Made by a program: the position numbers and the translations under genes. A stretch of DNA of 54,518 nt, from contig WQZF01000011.1 of NCBI GenBank assembly GCA_009780885.1, forward strand, positions 1 to 54,518, written 5' to 3'. The stretch comes from Betaproteobacteria bacterium. Lineage in GTDB: Bacteria; Pseudomonadota; Gammaproteobacteria; Burkholderiales; Rhodocyclaceae. Positions within the stretch are counted from its first letter, which is position 1, and each line of letters opens with the position of its first letter. The notes beneath the pieces are model-generated. The model was not told the DNA's origin and searched no databases. It saw only the letters and a program-made list of their open reading frames with translations. This document shows, piece after piece, positions 24,765-33,673 of this stretch.

Positions 24765-26421
24765 AAAAATTGGGGATGGAAACATGGTGCCGGACATTAC
24801 TGATCTTCAGTCCGGCCTGAAAGTACTTGCCAGCTTGCCGAGTGACCCATCGCGATCGGGCTGGATACTGGAAAACTTTCTCTTCGCGCTGCTGACGCAT
24901 CCGCCAGCGCAACCAGTGTGTTTTGCCTTGCTGGAAAAGGCGCGCATCCCGATCGCTACCGCCGTCGAGGCCACCGCGCGGCAATACACGAACCGCTTCC
25001 TGCCGCTCGACGATTTCGAGGAAGAAGCCTTCCAACGGTCGATCCGTCTGTGGAAAAAAATGGCGGAAGCCTATGCCTGGTGCCTCAACAACCTGAAGGA
25101 AGAAGGCACGAGGGAAGAGCGCGAAAGCGTCATCGCCACGCTGATTTCCCGCTCGATGCACGCCCTCGGGCAAATCATGAACGAGCATTACCGAGGCAGG
25201 CGCGAATTGCCGGTCGGGATCTGGATCGAACTGCATCGCCGCTATCTGCTTGTCGAAGATGCCGGCGTAACGCAGACGCTGGTGCATGATCCCCTGTTCC
25301 CGTCCGGCCATCAAACAAGCTGCGCCGCCATCTATATCGCCGCCCTGCTCGTCTCGCTCGGAGGGCCGCATCGCCTCTCGATCCGCGACCAGGAATTGAT
25401 GCAGCGCTGGGCCGCCTGGTGGGCGCCCCTGGCCTGCCTTGAAGCCATCGGCCCCAACGAGGAATTGCCGGACCTGGCCATCGACATGAGGAGCGACTCC
25501 GGAATAAAACTCTGCGCAAACGGCGACACGCCGCGCGAATCCATCCGCCGGATCGAAGTCTCGCGTCTGTTCAAGAAGTTACGCAATTCCTATGCCCAAC
25601 TGCGGCAGAATCTTCCTCCGCTGCAAATCGGACTGGGCGACCGCTGCACGCCGAATCGCGCCCGCCGCTTGCTCAAGGCCCTGGCGCCTGCCTGGTCCTT
25701 GCAGACCCTTCCACGCCGTTTTCCGCGCTATCCTTCCAAGGGCGCCGCACATGTCGTCAGCGGTTTTGAGGATATCCGCCGTTTCCTGAAATCTCCTTCC
25801 CCCGCCCACGGAACAAAAATGAGCTACGAAACACAGAGCTCCGACATCATGAGTTCGGCCAGCACTTCGTTGTTCTGGGTCGACATGGTCGAACGATCTG
25901 CTTCCGCTTATTCGGGATTTGACCCGCAGCCCTCCGTGACGCCTTTCCCCGACGACGGCGACGCTTCATGGAAAATTTCCAACCAATCCGCCAATGGCCT
26001 GTGCATCAGCCGCCCCGCCTCCGGCAAGAAACTGGCGCATCATCAATTGCTGGCGATTCGCACCGAAGGCCGCAACGCCTATTTCCTCGCCCACGCGCGC
26101 TGGGTCGTGCAGGCGCAGCAAGGCTATCTGATCGCCGGGATTTCCGCCTTCCCCGGCGTTCCACGCGCTATCTCGATCCTCTTCAATATCGACCGCATCG
26201 GGGGGCGCAGCGAACCGGTTCGCAGCTACGCCTTCCTGCTCCCGGCCAGTGAAGCGTTGGGTATCCCGGCGATGCTGGTCATGCAGCACGCCGACTATCA
26301 GCCGGAGCGGAAAGTCGATATCTGCACAATCAATTCGGAACAGTTGGAACAGCGCGTGATCCTGGGGCGCGTGCAGCAGGAAGGCAGCGATTTCCAATAC
26401 GTTTCCTTTGATTCCCCTTGA
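24754..26421 (+). CDS. large protein with a C-terminal PilZ-like domain
   Basis: This is a 555-residue protein that starts inside the HIT gene (11-base overlap). Residues 1-350 are mostly helical with no recognised motif; LFPSGHQTSCAAIY near residue 190 is distinctive. The last 170 residues (around SNQSANGLCISRP and a later ARWVVQAQ...GYLIAGI) resemble a PilZ beta-barrel, the c-di-GMP-binding fold, but the RxxxR arginine motif is not clear. If it binds c-di-GMP, it could tie the HIT protein or the downstream exporter to that signal. The next gene overlaps by one base (TGATG). Confidence 0.55.
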   Translation: MSIEKIGDGNMVPDITDLQSGLKVLASLPSDPSRSGWILENFLFALLTHPPAQPVCFALLEKARIPIATAVEATARQYTNRFLPLDDFEEEAFQRSIRLWKKMAEAYAWCLNNLKEEGTREERESVIATLISRSMHALGQIMNEHYRGRRELPVGIWIELHRRYLLVEDAGVTQTLVHDPLFPSGHQTSCAAIYIAALLVSLGGPHRLSIRDQELMQRWAAWWAPLACLEAIGPNEELPDLAIDMRSDSGIKLCANGDTPRESIRRIEVSRLFKKLRNSYAQLRQNLPPLQIGLGDRCTPNRARRLLKALAPAWSLQTLPRRFPRYPSKGAAHVVSGFEDIRRFLKSPSPAHGTKMSYETQSSDIMSSASTSLFWVDMVERSASAYSGFDPQPSVTPFPDDGDASWKISNQSANGLCISRPASGKKLAHHQLLAIRTEGRNAYFLAHARWVVQAQQGYLIAGISAFPGVPRAISILFNIDRIGGRSEPVRSYAFLLPASEALGIPAMLVMQHADYQPERKVDICTINSEQLEQRVILGRVQQEGSDFQYVSFDSP

Positions 26422-27476
26422 TGCCCCCCGGTATTCCCTCCTCCCCCACCAGCACGCCGGCGCCTTCGCGCCGGCGCGTTTTCTTGCTTGCCGCCCTTTT
26501 CGCGCTGCCCGTTGCTTGCGACAGGCCGCGCCCGAACGAATACCAGGGCTATGTGGAAGGCGAATTCGTTTACATCGCATCGCCCCTGGGAGGCCGCCTT
26601 GACCGGCTGGAAGTCCGGCGCGGGCAGACCGTCGCGGCAAGGGCCCCCCTCTTCGCCCTCGACGCGGAACTGGAAACGGCAGCCAAACACGAAGCCGACC
26701 ATCGCTGGAGAGCGGCGCAGGCGCAACTGGCGGACATCCGAACCGGAAAGCGCTTGCCGGAAGTCGAGGTCATCCAGGCCCAACTCACGCAAGCCGAAGC
26801 GCAGGCGCAGAACGCCGAGACGCAATTGCGGCGCGACGAGGCGCAGTTTGCCGCTGGCGGCGTCTCACAGGCTACGCTCGATGAACGCCGCACGGCGGCA
26901 ACCTCGCTACGCGCCCACGTGTTCGAACTGAAAGCGCAGGTCGCCGTGGCCCATCTGCCCAACCGCGAACAGCAAATCCACGCGCAGGAAGCGCAGGTCG
27001 AAGCGGCAGCGGCCTCGCTCGCGCAGGCGGACTGGTCGCTGCGGCAAAAAACCGTCTTCGCGCGGCAGGATGGCCTTGTTTTCGATACCCTGTACCGCGA
27101 GGGAGAATGGGTTGCCGCTGGCGCTCCGGTGGTCAAGCTGTTGCCGCCGCAAAACGTCAAGGCGCGTTTTTTCGTGCCCGAAAAAGCGCTCGGCGCGCTT
27201 TCTCCCGGCCAGCGCGTTCAGCTTTCCTGCGACGCCTGTCCCCGGCCCATCGCGGCGCGAATCAGCTACATCGCGCAAGAAGCCGAATACACCCCGCCGG
27301 TGATCTACAGCAACGACAACCGCGCCAAGCTCGTTTATCTGGTCGAGGCGCACCCGGAAGCGCCCCAAAAAGCGGACTCCGGCGCTTCCGGCATTCCCTC
27401 TCCGCTCCCCTCGCTCAACCCCGGACAGCCCCTGACCGTCACGCTCGATTCCTCCCCCGGAAACTCCGCGCAATGA
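26421..27476 (+). CDS. HlyD-family periplasmic adaptor (YbhG-like) lipoprotein
   Basis: This 351-residue membrane-fusion protein has an N-terminal lipoprotein signal (FLLAALFALPVAC, lipid Cys about residue 32). A biotinyl-lipoyl half-motif (SPLGGRLDRLEVRRGQTV) leads into a long coiled-coil hairpin rich in Gln and Ala (about 90-200). The second lipoyl half (FARQDGLVFDTLYREGEWV) and a beta-barrel follow. It bridges an inner-membrane ABC exporter to an outer-membrane channel; both are encoded downstream. The start overlaps the previous stop. Confidence 0.88.
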   Translation: MPPGIPSSPTSTPAPSRRRVFLLAALFALPVACDRPRPNEYQGYVEGEFVYIASPLGGRLDRLEVRRGQTVAARAPLFALDAELETAAKHEADHRWRAAQAQLADIRTGKRLPEVEVIQAQLTQAEAQAQNAETQLRRDEAQFAAGGVSQATLDERRTAATSLRAHVFELKAQVAVAHLPNREQQIHAQEAQVEAAAASLAQADWSLRQKTVFARQDGLVFDTLYREGEWVAAGAPVVKLLPPQNVKARFFVPEKALGALSPGQRVQLSCDACPRPIAARISYIAQEAEYTPPVIYSNDNRAKLVYLVEAHPEAPQKADSGASGIPSPLPSLNPGQPLTVTLDSSPGNSAQ

Positions 27477-28432
27477 ACGCCGACGCCTTCCAGTACGCCA
27501 TCGACGTGCGGGGGCTGAACAAGCATTTCGGCCCCAGGCATGTCGTGCGCGATGTCTCGCTCAAGGTCGGGCGCGGCGAAATCTTCGGTTTTCTTGGCCC
27601 CAACGGCAGCGGAAAGACGACTTCGATCCGCCTGATGTGCGGCTTGCTGACGCCCGATTCGGGCGAAGGCACCTGCCTCGGCTACGACATCCTGAGCCAG
27701 CAGGCGGAAATCCGGCGGCATGTCGGCTACATGACGCAAAGATTTTCCTTCTGGGAAGATTTGACCCTGCGCGAAAATCTCGACTTCATCGCCCGCGTCT
27801 ACGCCATGCCGGACCGGCGCAACTGTGTCGAGCGCACCCTCGAAGAACTGGGGCTGTCCGCGCGCGCGCGCCAGCGCACCGGCGCCCTTTCCGGCGGCTG
27901 GAAGCAACGGTTGGCGCTGGCCGCGTGCATGTTGCACAAGCCGAAACTCCTGCTCCTGGACGAACCCACCGCCGGCGTCGACCCCGCCGCCCGGCGCGAC
28001 TTCTGGGAAGAATTGCACCGGCTCGCCGCAGAAGGCATTTCCATCCTTGTGAGCACGCATTACATGGATGAGGCCGAGCGTTGCCACAAGCTCGCCTACA
28101 TCGCCTATGGCAAGCTGCTGGCGCAAGGCACGGCGGCGGAAATCGTCGCCGCGCAGCCGTTGCGCACCTGGTCGATCCACGGCAGGAACCTCGCTGCGCT
28201 CTCGCAGGAATTGCGGCAGAAAGAAGGCGTTGCGCAGACTGTCGTCTTCGGCGACCTCCTGCATGTGAGCGGCGATAACCCCGCGCTGCTCGAACAAAGC
28301 GTACGCAGAGCCGTGGAAAGCGCGCCGGAAAAAGTCCGCTGCGAACAAATTGCCACCAGCATCGAAGATGTTTTCATCTACATGATGAATCGTTCCGATG
28401 GCGAAGAAGGCTCTCCGGGAGAACACGGATGA
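27473..28432 (+). CDS. ABC-2 exporter ATP-binding protein
   Basis: This 319-residue ABC ATPase has Walker A GPNGSGKTT (about 43-51), Q-loop QRFSFWEDL, signature LSGGW (a YbhF-like variant, about 140), Walker B LLLLDEPTAGVD, and H-loop STHYMDEAE. It is a single NBD plus a C-terminal domain, so it works as a dimer with the following permease. It overlaps both neighbours by four bases. The drug or substrate is unknown. Confidence 0.92.
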   Translation: MNADAFQYAIDVRGLNKHFGPRHVVRDVSLKVGRGEIFGFLGPNGSGKTTSIRLMCGLLTPDSGEGTCLGYDILSQQAEIRRHVGYMTQRFSFWEDLTLRENLDFIARVYAMPDRRNCVERTLEELGLSARARQRTGALSGGWKQRLALAACMLHKPKLLLLDEPTAGVDPAARRDFWEELHRLAAEGISILVSTHYMDEAERCHKLAYIAYGKLLAQGTAAEIVAAQPLRTWSIHGRNLAALSQELRQKEGVAQTVVFGDLLHVSGDNPALLEQSVRRAVESAPEKVRCEQIATSIEDVFIYMMNRSDGEEGSPGEHG

Positions 28433-29613
28433 AGCGGGCCGCGAGGAAAATCGCCCGGCATATCGAGCTTTTTTCGCTCGCGCGTTGGTGGGGCATCGTG
28501 CTCAAGGAATTCCTGCAATTGAAGCGCGACCGCATCACCTTCGCCATGATCATTGGCATTCCGATCCTCCAGATCCTGTTATTCGGCTATGCCATCAACA
28601 GCGATCCGAAACATCTTCCTACCGCCGTCATCGCCGCCGACCACAGCGAATTTTCCCGCTCCTTCATTGCCGGACTGAAGAATTCGGACTATTTCGCGAT
28701 CTCCGCCGAACACCTGAGCGAAGCAGAGGCGCAATCCGCGCTGGCGCGTGGCGAAATTCAATTCATGGTCAATATCCCGGCCGACTTTTCCCGCCGCCTC
28801 GTGCGCGGCGAGCACCCGGCGCTGCTCGTCGAGGCCGACGCCACCGACCCGATGGCGACCGGCATGGCGCTGAGCGCCTTGCAGCAATTGGCCGCCGCCG
28901 TCGCCGCCCGCGACCTGAAAGGCGTATTGAATCCGCAGGCGCGGCAAGCCGCAGCATTCGCGCCGCAAGATCCTTTTGAAATCCGCATCCACCGGCGCTA
29001 CAACCCGGAAGCGGATACGCATTACAACATCATCCCCGGCCTGATGGGCGTCATCCTGACGATGACGCTGGTCATGCTGACCGGGCTGGCGATGACCCGC
29101 GAGCGCGAACGCGGAACCATGGAAAACCTTCTCGCCACGCCGGTCACGCCGATCGAGGTCATGAGCGGAAAAATCATGCCCTACATCGCCATCGGGCTGA
29201 TCCAGGCGAGCATCATCCTCATCGCCGCCCGTTACCTGTTCAATGTCCCCTTTGCCGGCAGCCTCCCCACGCTTTATCTCATCATCCTGATTTTCGTCAC
29301 CGCCACCCTCACCGTCGGCATCACCCTTTCCTCCATCGCGCAAAACCAGTTGCAGGCGGTACAACTGGGCTTTTTCTATTTCCTGCCGAGCCTCCTGCTC
29401 TCCGGCTTCATGTTCCCGTTTCGCGGAATGCCGCAATGGGCGCAGATCATCGGGGAAGTGCTGCCGCTCACTCATTTCAACCGCCTGATTCGCGGCATCC
29501 TCCTCAAGGGCAACAGTTGGCCCGAGCTTTGGCCGGAAATCTGGCCGCTCCTCCTCTTCATCGCGGTAGCGATGGGAATCGCGGTAAAGTTTTACCGGAG
29601 AACACTGGATTAG
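28429..29613 (+). CDS. ABC-2 type permease (YbhS/YbhR-like)
   Basis: This 394-residue permease has one N-terminal membrane segment (about 38-58), a large periplasmic loop and five C-terminal membrane segments. The conserved MTRERERGTMENLLATPVTP lies before the C-terminal bundle, typical of the ABC-2 family. Only one permease gene is present, unlike the ybhS/ybhR pair, so it probably forms a homodimer. It overlaps the ATPase gene (ATGA). Confidence 0.92.
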   Translation: MKRAARKIARHIELFSLARWWGIVLKEFLQLKRDRITFAMIIGIPILQILLFGYAINSDPKHLPTAVIAADHSEFSRSFIAGLKNSDYFAISAEHLSEAEAQSALARGEIQFMVNIPADFSRRLVRGEHPALLVEADATDPMATGMALSALQQLAAAVAARDLKGVLNPQARQAAAFAPQDPFEIRIHRRYNPEADTHYNIIPGLMGVILTMTLVMLTGLAMTRERERGTMENLLATPVTPIEVMSGKIMPYIAIGLIQASIILIAARYLFNVPFAGSLPTLYLIILIFVTATLTVGITLSSIAQNQLQAVQLGFFYFLPSLLLSGFMFPFRGMPQWAQIIGEVLPLTHFNRLIRGILLKGNSWPELWPEIWPLLLFIAVAMGIAVKFYRRTLD

Positions 29614-29618
29614 GGCCT

Positions 29619-31217
29619 ATGCGCGTCAAAAAGCTTCCGCACGATCAAGGAAACGCCTTCACGGGACGATGGACATTCTCCCCTGCTGGAGCCTGCGCAA
29701 GCCTCGCCCTCCTCCTTGCCCTTGGCGGCTGCGCGGTCGGGCCGGATTTCCGGGAACCCGATCCGCCCGCCGCCGGGCGCTACACCGCTGGCGCGACGCC
29801 TGAAAGCACCGTTTCCGCCGCTCCGGGAAAGGAAGCGGCGCAGCCGGGAGCCGCCGCGCAAAAATTCATCCCTGCTGCCGAAGCCCCTGCGCAATGGTGG
29901 ACTCTCTTCGAGTCTCCCGCGCTCGATACGCTCGTTGCCGATGCGCTCGCCAACAGCCCAAGCCTCGAAGAAGCCAGCGCCCGTCTGCGGCAGGCCGAGG
30001 AAATCCTGAACGCCGAGCGCGGCGCGCGCGAAGCTCCCGCGATCGACGCCGGAGCGGGAATTTCGCGCCTCCAGCCCACTCCCGCCGCCCTCGGCCTTCC
30101 CGAAGACCTGATCGAGCTCAAGCCCTTCACCCTCTACAACGTCTCCGTCAACGTCTCCTACACCTTCGATCTCTTCGGCGCCAATCGCCGCCAGCTTGAA
30201 AGCCTTGCCGCGCAGACCGCCTACCGGCGCTTTGAACTCGAAGGCGCGCGGCTGACGCTGGCCGCCAACATCGTCACCGCCGCGCTGCGTCACGCCGAGG
30301 CGCGGGCGCGGATTGTCATCGCCGAAAACCTGCTGCGCGCCCAGGAACGGCAGCGCGACATCGTCGAAACCCGGCAGGCCGCCGGCGGCGCTTCCCTGCT
30401 CGACCTGCGCCGGCAGCGGCTCCTGGTTGCGCAAACCGCCGCCAGCCTGCCGCCGCTCTATCAGGAACGGGAGCGCCTCACGCATCAACTGGCGATCTAT
30501 CTCGGCCAGCCTCCGGCAACAGCAGAAGAAGGGGCAGAAGCAAATACCCTCTCGCGGCGGCTCGACGCCATCCGCCTCGAAGACCTCCACCTGCCCGCCG
30601 AATTGCCGCTCACCCTGCCTTCCGCGCTGGCCCGGCAACGCCCCGACATCCGCGCCGCCGAGGAACTCTGGCATCAGGCAAGCGCCGAAGTCGGCGTCGC
30701 CACCGCCCGGCTTTTCCCGAACATCACCCTCTCCGGAAATCTCGGCTCGGAACGCACCCGCTCCGGCGACATCGCCAGCGGAATCAATGTCTGGAGCATC
30801 GGCCTGAACCTGATGCAACCGATCTTCCACGGCGGCGAATTGCAGGCGCGCAAACGCTCGGCAGTCGCCGCACATGAAGCCGCCGCCGCCGTTTACCGCC
30901 AAACTGTCCTGCACGGATTACAGGAAGTCGCCGACTCCCTCCGCGCCCTCGAAAACGATGCCCTCGCCCTGCGCGCCCGCAACGAAGCGCTCGAAGAAGC
31001 GCGTTCTTCCTGGCAAGTCGCCGAACAACGCTACCACGCCGGAGGCATCAGCCAACTCGATCTCCTCGACGCCGAACGCCAGCGCCTGCAAAGCGAACTC
31101 GACCGCATCACGGCACTCTCCGGACGCTACCTCGATACCGCCGCCCTCCTGCAATCCCTCGGCGGAGGATGGTGGAACACTCCTGAAAACACGGGCACTC
31201 CGGATACCCTGGAGTAA
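29619..31217 (+). CDS. NodT/OprM-type outer-membrane efflux lipoprotein
   Basis: This 532-residue TolC-like channel has a lipoprotein signal ending in LALGGCAVGPDF, the usual NodT/OprM lipobox, followed by two outer-membrane-efflux repeats (about 110-300 and 325-510). RLFPNITLSGNLG and GGISQLDLLDAE are family features. It completes a tripartite exporter with the adaptor, ATPase and permease. The start is 5 bases after the permease stop. Confidence 0.93.
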   Translation: MRVKKLPHDQGNAFTGRWTFSPAGACASLALLLALGGCAVGPDFREPDPPAAGRYTAGATPESTVSAAPGKEAAQPGAAAQKFIPAAEAPAQWWTLFESPALDTLVADALANSPSLEEASARLRQAEEILNAERGAREAPAIDAGAGISRLQPTPAALGLPEDLIELKPFTLYNVSVNVSYTFDLFGANRRQLESLAAQTAYRRFELEGARLTLAANIVTAALRHAEARARIVIAENLLRAQERQRDIVETRQAAGGASLLDLRRQRLLVAQTAASLPPLYQERERLTHQLAIYLGQPPATAEEGAEANTLSRRLDAIRLEDLHLPAELPLTLPSALARQRPDIRAAEELWHQASAEVGVATARLFPNITLSGNLGSERTRSGDIASGINVWSIGLNLMQPIFHGGELQARKRSAVAAHEAAAAVYRQTVLHGLQEVADSLRALENDALALRARNEALEEARSSWQVAEQRYHAGGISQLDLLDAERQRLQSELDRITALSGRYLDTAALLQSLGGGWWNTPENTGTPDTLE

Positions 31218-31238
31218 GCGGGAAAAGCTTTGGGATTG

Positions 31239-31316
31239 ATTTTCTAAATTAGTTAAATAATGTTTCGCTACTGTAGCGATGTTCCAAATAGAATTCTTGA
31301 TTCTAATTTAGAAAAT
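31239..31316 (+). repeat. AT-rich 78-bp palindromic element, copy F (reference copy)
   Basis: The most regular copy: ATTTTCTAAATTAGTTAAAT at the left, core CGCTACTGTAGCG, then GAATTC, TTGATTCTAATTTAG and AAAAT at the right. It lies between convergent genes (efflux channel and Sel1 protein) and fills most of that gap. Confidence 0.9.
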
Positions 31317-31357
31317 TTATGGCTGCGAAAACGCATTTCGCGCAAGCGATTCCGGAT

Positions 31358-31975
31358 TCAAGCCCGCTTCTTCTGCACCTTGTGCACTTTTCTTTTCTTG
31401 GCCTTCTGCCAGTTATTGATACTTTCGACCATGCCCTGGGCGCCTGTATGTCCCTGGTCTGCCGCCATTTGATACCACCTCATGGCTTCGTCAACGCTTT
31501 GGGGCACGCCCCTGCCCTTGAGGTACATTCCTCCAAGGCCATATTGCCCCGCCGCGTTTCCCTGTTCCGCTGACTCGCGATACCACTTCACCGCCTCGTC
31601 ATCATTTTGGGCGGCGCCCCGGCCAGAGGCGTACATTTGCCCAAGTTTGTACTGAGCCTCCGGGTCTCCTTTTTCCGCCGAATGTTTGAGCGCTTCAAAA
31701 TCCTTCGCTGCATTTGCAGATGGAAGTTTCGGCGGTTCAGGCGCTTCGTTGAGAATTTCGATCCGCGATTCCCGGGTCAAAATTCCTGGCTGGCTGCGCT
31801 GTGGAGGCGCTGTCTCGGGAATTGCGACGCGAGACTCCTGTTCTCCCGTATGACAATGCTCTTCCTGGTATGCCGTTTTCCCGCTGGCGTCCTTGCATTT
31901 GAAAACCTCCGCTTGCACAGCCGGACTCACCGCATACGCGAGCGCGAGGATCAGGGGGATGATGATTTTATTCAT
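31358..31975 (-). CDS. exported DUF4124 and Sel1-repeat protein
   Basis: This 205-residue protein has a Sec signal (about 1-22, cut after VQA), then a DUF4124 segment (EVFKCKDASGKTAYQEEHC). A linker leads to two to three Sel1-like repeats of about 36 residues (about 95-185), with the AQYKLGQMYASGRG pattern. The C-terminal tail is very basic (KKRKVHKVQKKRA). Sel1 repeats bind proteins; the role here is unknown. The short gap (10 bases) to the upstream gene suggests one operon. Confidence 0.75.
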   Translation of the reverse strand: MNKIIIPLILALAYAVSPAVQAEVFKCKDASGKTAYQEEHCHTGEQESRVAIPETAPPQRSQPGILTRESRIEILNEAPEPPKLPSANAAKDFEALKHSAEKGDPEAQYKLGQMYASGRGAAQNDDEAVKWYRESAEQGNAAGQYGLGGMYLKGRGVPQSVDEAMRWYQMAADQGHTGAQGMVESINNWQKAKKRKVHKVQKKRA

Positions 31976-31985
31976 CGGAAGGCTC

Positions 31986-32771
31986 TTAAGGCACTGGCAT
32001 TTTCGCTACCGGGCGTTCAAATGAATGCAGCAAGGCTTCAACCCGGTTTGAAATGTCCAGCCAGTCGGATTCGTAGGTTTGGTCAAATATCATCTGGTAC
32101 TGAATGCCCTCATTGTATGTCGCCGCATACAGAGTGCATTTCCGGACGGCATTGCGGCCTCTTTTTATATTATCAGGGTCGCAGGTGAGCATTTTTTTTA
32201 CCCTGTTGTTTCCTTCGATCAGGAAATAGGAATTGCTTCTCCCATAACTTCCTTTGAGGGTAATTCGTTCAATGACGGGGTTATCGCTGATTCTTGTTGC
32301 CGATTCCGAATGCTGCCTGGAATACAAATAATCATTAAAAAACAGATCCTCCTCTACCTCCTTCCCGGTACGTCCATTGGGATCGGCCTGCAACACCACA
32401 TTAAGCCTGCCGCCGAATACTCCAATGCCCCTGGATTCGTCCAGTTCCCGCGAATATCCTTCAAGTTTTGGCAAAAGCATATCCAGCGCAAATCCGCCTA
32501 CTTTCCTGATATTCAATAAACCCGGGTTATTCCTGATATCCTCAATACGTTTCTCCGGGATATATTTCTCCGGCACCGCAAACACCCGTCCCCCCTGCAA
32601 ATAAAACCACCAGATATCATCCTGGATGACGATCGGATTATCGGGAAGAGAGCTGGAGAAGAAAAGCCCCAATTTTCCCTGGAAATGATATTCCAGGAGC
32701 AGAACACACAGCGCCAGGGCTGCCAGAAAAACAATCAGGCGAGCGGCGATGTGTCCACTGCTTTTATTCAT
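31986..32771 (-). CDS. hypothetical membrane-anchored protein
   Basis: This 261-residue protein has one N-terminal membrane segment (about 10-28) and a periplasmic domain of about 230 residues. I recognise no family. Features are DDIWWFYLQGGRVFAVPEKYIP near 50-72 and a single pair of cysteines in the second half (about 195 and 212), possibly a disulfide. It probably shares an operon with the Sel1 protein. Confidence 0.6.
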   Translation of the reverse strand: MNKSSGHIAARLIVFLAALALCVLLLEYHFQGKLGLFFSSSLPDNPIVIQDDIWWFYLQGGRVFAVPEKYIPEKRIEDIRNNPGLLNIRKVGGFALDMLLPKLEGYSRELDESRGIGVFGGRLNVVLQADPNGRTGKEVEEDLFFNDYLYSRQHSESATRISDNPVIERITLKGSYGRSNSYFLIEGNNRVKKMLTCDPDNIKRGRNAVRKCTLYAATYNEGIQYQMIFDQTYESDWLDISNRVEALLHSFERPVAKMPVP

Positions 32772-33195
32772 TCTTTAAATCCTCCGGATATTGCGAGCTA
32801 TCCCAAACTGGGGATATGGATTTCCTCGGCACAATAGTATAGGAGAAAACGAACCCTGTTCAGTCCCATAGTCAGCCATTCGTGCAAAATTCCTCAATTT
32901 TTTTGTACTGTTTTTTCCGGAGAGAGGCTCATTATTCCCACCTGTTCCGTATCGAATAACAAGCCCTTTAATAAATATTTATAATGAATAAAACGAAGCT
33001 GCACCCGCCACTCCTCCAACAGAATCCGCTGCCTCCTTCTCCGAGTAAAGCGCCGGTAGGAGTTCCTGGACGCGGATCGGCAGGAGGCACACGGCGCGGC
33101 GACTTGTTCATGGCATCCCAATGCTTCGGGATTGTCGATGCGCATGCCGCTCATTTACCATTAGCCCTTTCGTCGACTCGCCAAAGGACAAGATC
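32772..33195. other. intergenic region with a possible decayed hairpin repeat
   Basis: The region is 424 bases long without a convincing gene. At about 32799-32838 the sequence resembles a decayed left half of the 123-bp repeat; GATTTCCTCGGCACAAT compares with GATTCCTCGACACAAT in intact copies. An 86-codon frame on the minus strand (32894-33154) has no recognisable features. The ridA ribosome-binding site AAAGGA is at the right edge. Confidence 0.35.
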
Positions 33196-33591
33196 ATGAG
33201 CAGTTCATCCGGAAGATCCATCATTTCCACTACCGCCGCGCCAGCGGCGATTGGCACTTATTCGCAGGCGGTGCGCGCCGGCGACACTGTTTATCTTTCC
33301 GGGCAGATCGGTCTCGACCCGAAAACGATGCTGCTCGAAGAAGGGATCGACGCGCAAATCGAGCGCGTGTTCTCGAACCTGGCGGCGGTCGCCGAAGCCG
33401 CCGGCGCGGGCTTGGCCGATGTGGTCAAGATCAATATCTACCTCACCGACCTGGCGCATTTTTCGCGGGTCAATGAAAGCATGGCGCGTCATTTCAGCGA
33501 ACCCTATCCGGCGCGCGCCGCCGTCGGCGTCAAGGAATTGCCGCGCGGCGCGCTGGTGGAGGCGGACGCGGTGTTGGTGCGGACGCTGTAG
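33196..33591 (+). CDS. ridA: RidA-family enamine/imine deaminase
   Basis: This 131-residue YjgF/YER057c/UK114-family protein hydrolyses reactive 2-aminoacrylate and related enamines. It begins with [20 protein letters not shown], the conserved substrate-pocket region. The catalytic Arg lies in YPARAAVGV, followed by [12 protein letters not shown]. The start at 33196 has AAAGGA upstream. It precedes recG by 82 bases, with a small palindromic repeat in the gap. Confidence 0.92.
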   Translation: MSSSSGRSIISTTAAPAAIGTYSQAVRAGDTVYLSGQIGLDPKTMLLEEGIDAQIERVFSNLAAVAEAAGAGLADVVKINIYLTDLAHFSRVNESMARHFSEPYPARAAVGVKELPRGALVEADAVLVRTL

Positions 33592-33617
33592 GTTGGGCTG
33601 AGCTTGCGAAGCCCAAC
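33590..33617. repeat. small GGTTGGGC/GCCCAAC palindrome
   Basis: TAGGTTGGGCTGAGCTTGCG with GAAGCCCAAC forms a short hairpin between ridA and recG. This is a common intergenic repeat type in proteobacteria; a related motif (GGGCGAACGAAGCGAAGCCC) lies in the two 237-bp direct repeats. Confidence 0.55.
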
Positions 33618-33673
33618 AGAACGACTCCTCTCTCACATCCCAACGCCTTGATTCATTCGCGGCGCTTCCCTTC

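Noticed and set aside
32894-33154. 86-codon minus-strand ORF between the hypothetical gene and ridA
   Set aside because: No ribosome-binding site, no family and unusual composition; left as intergenic.
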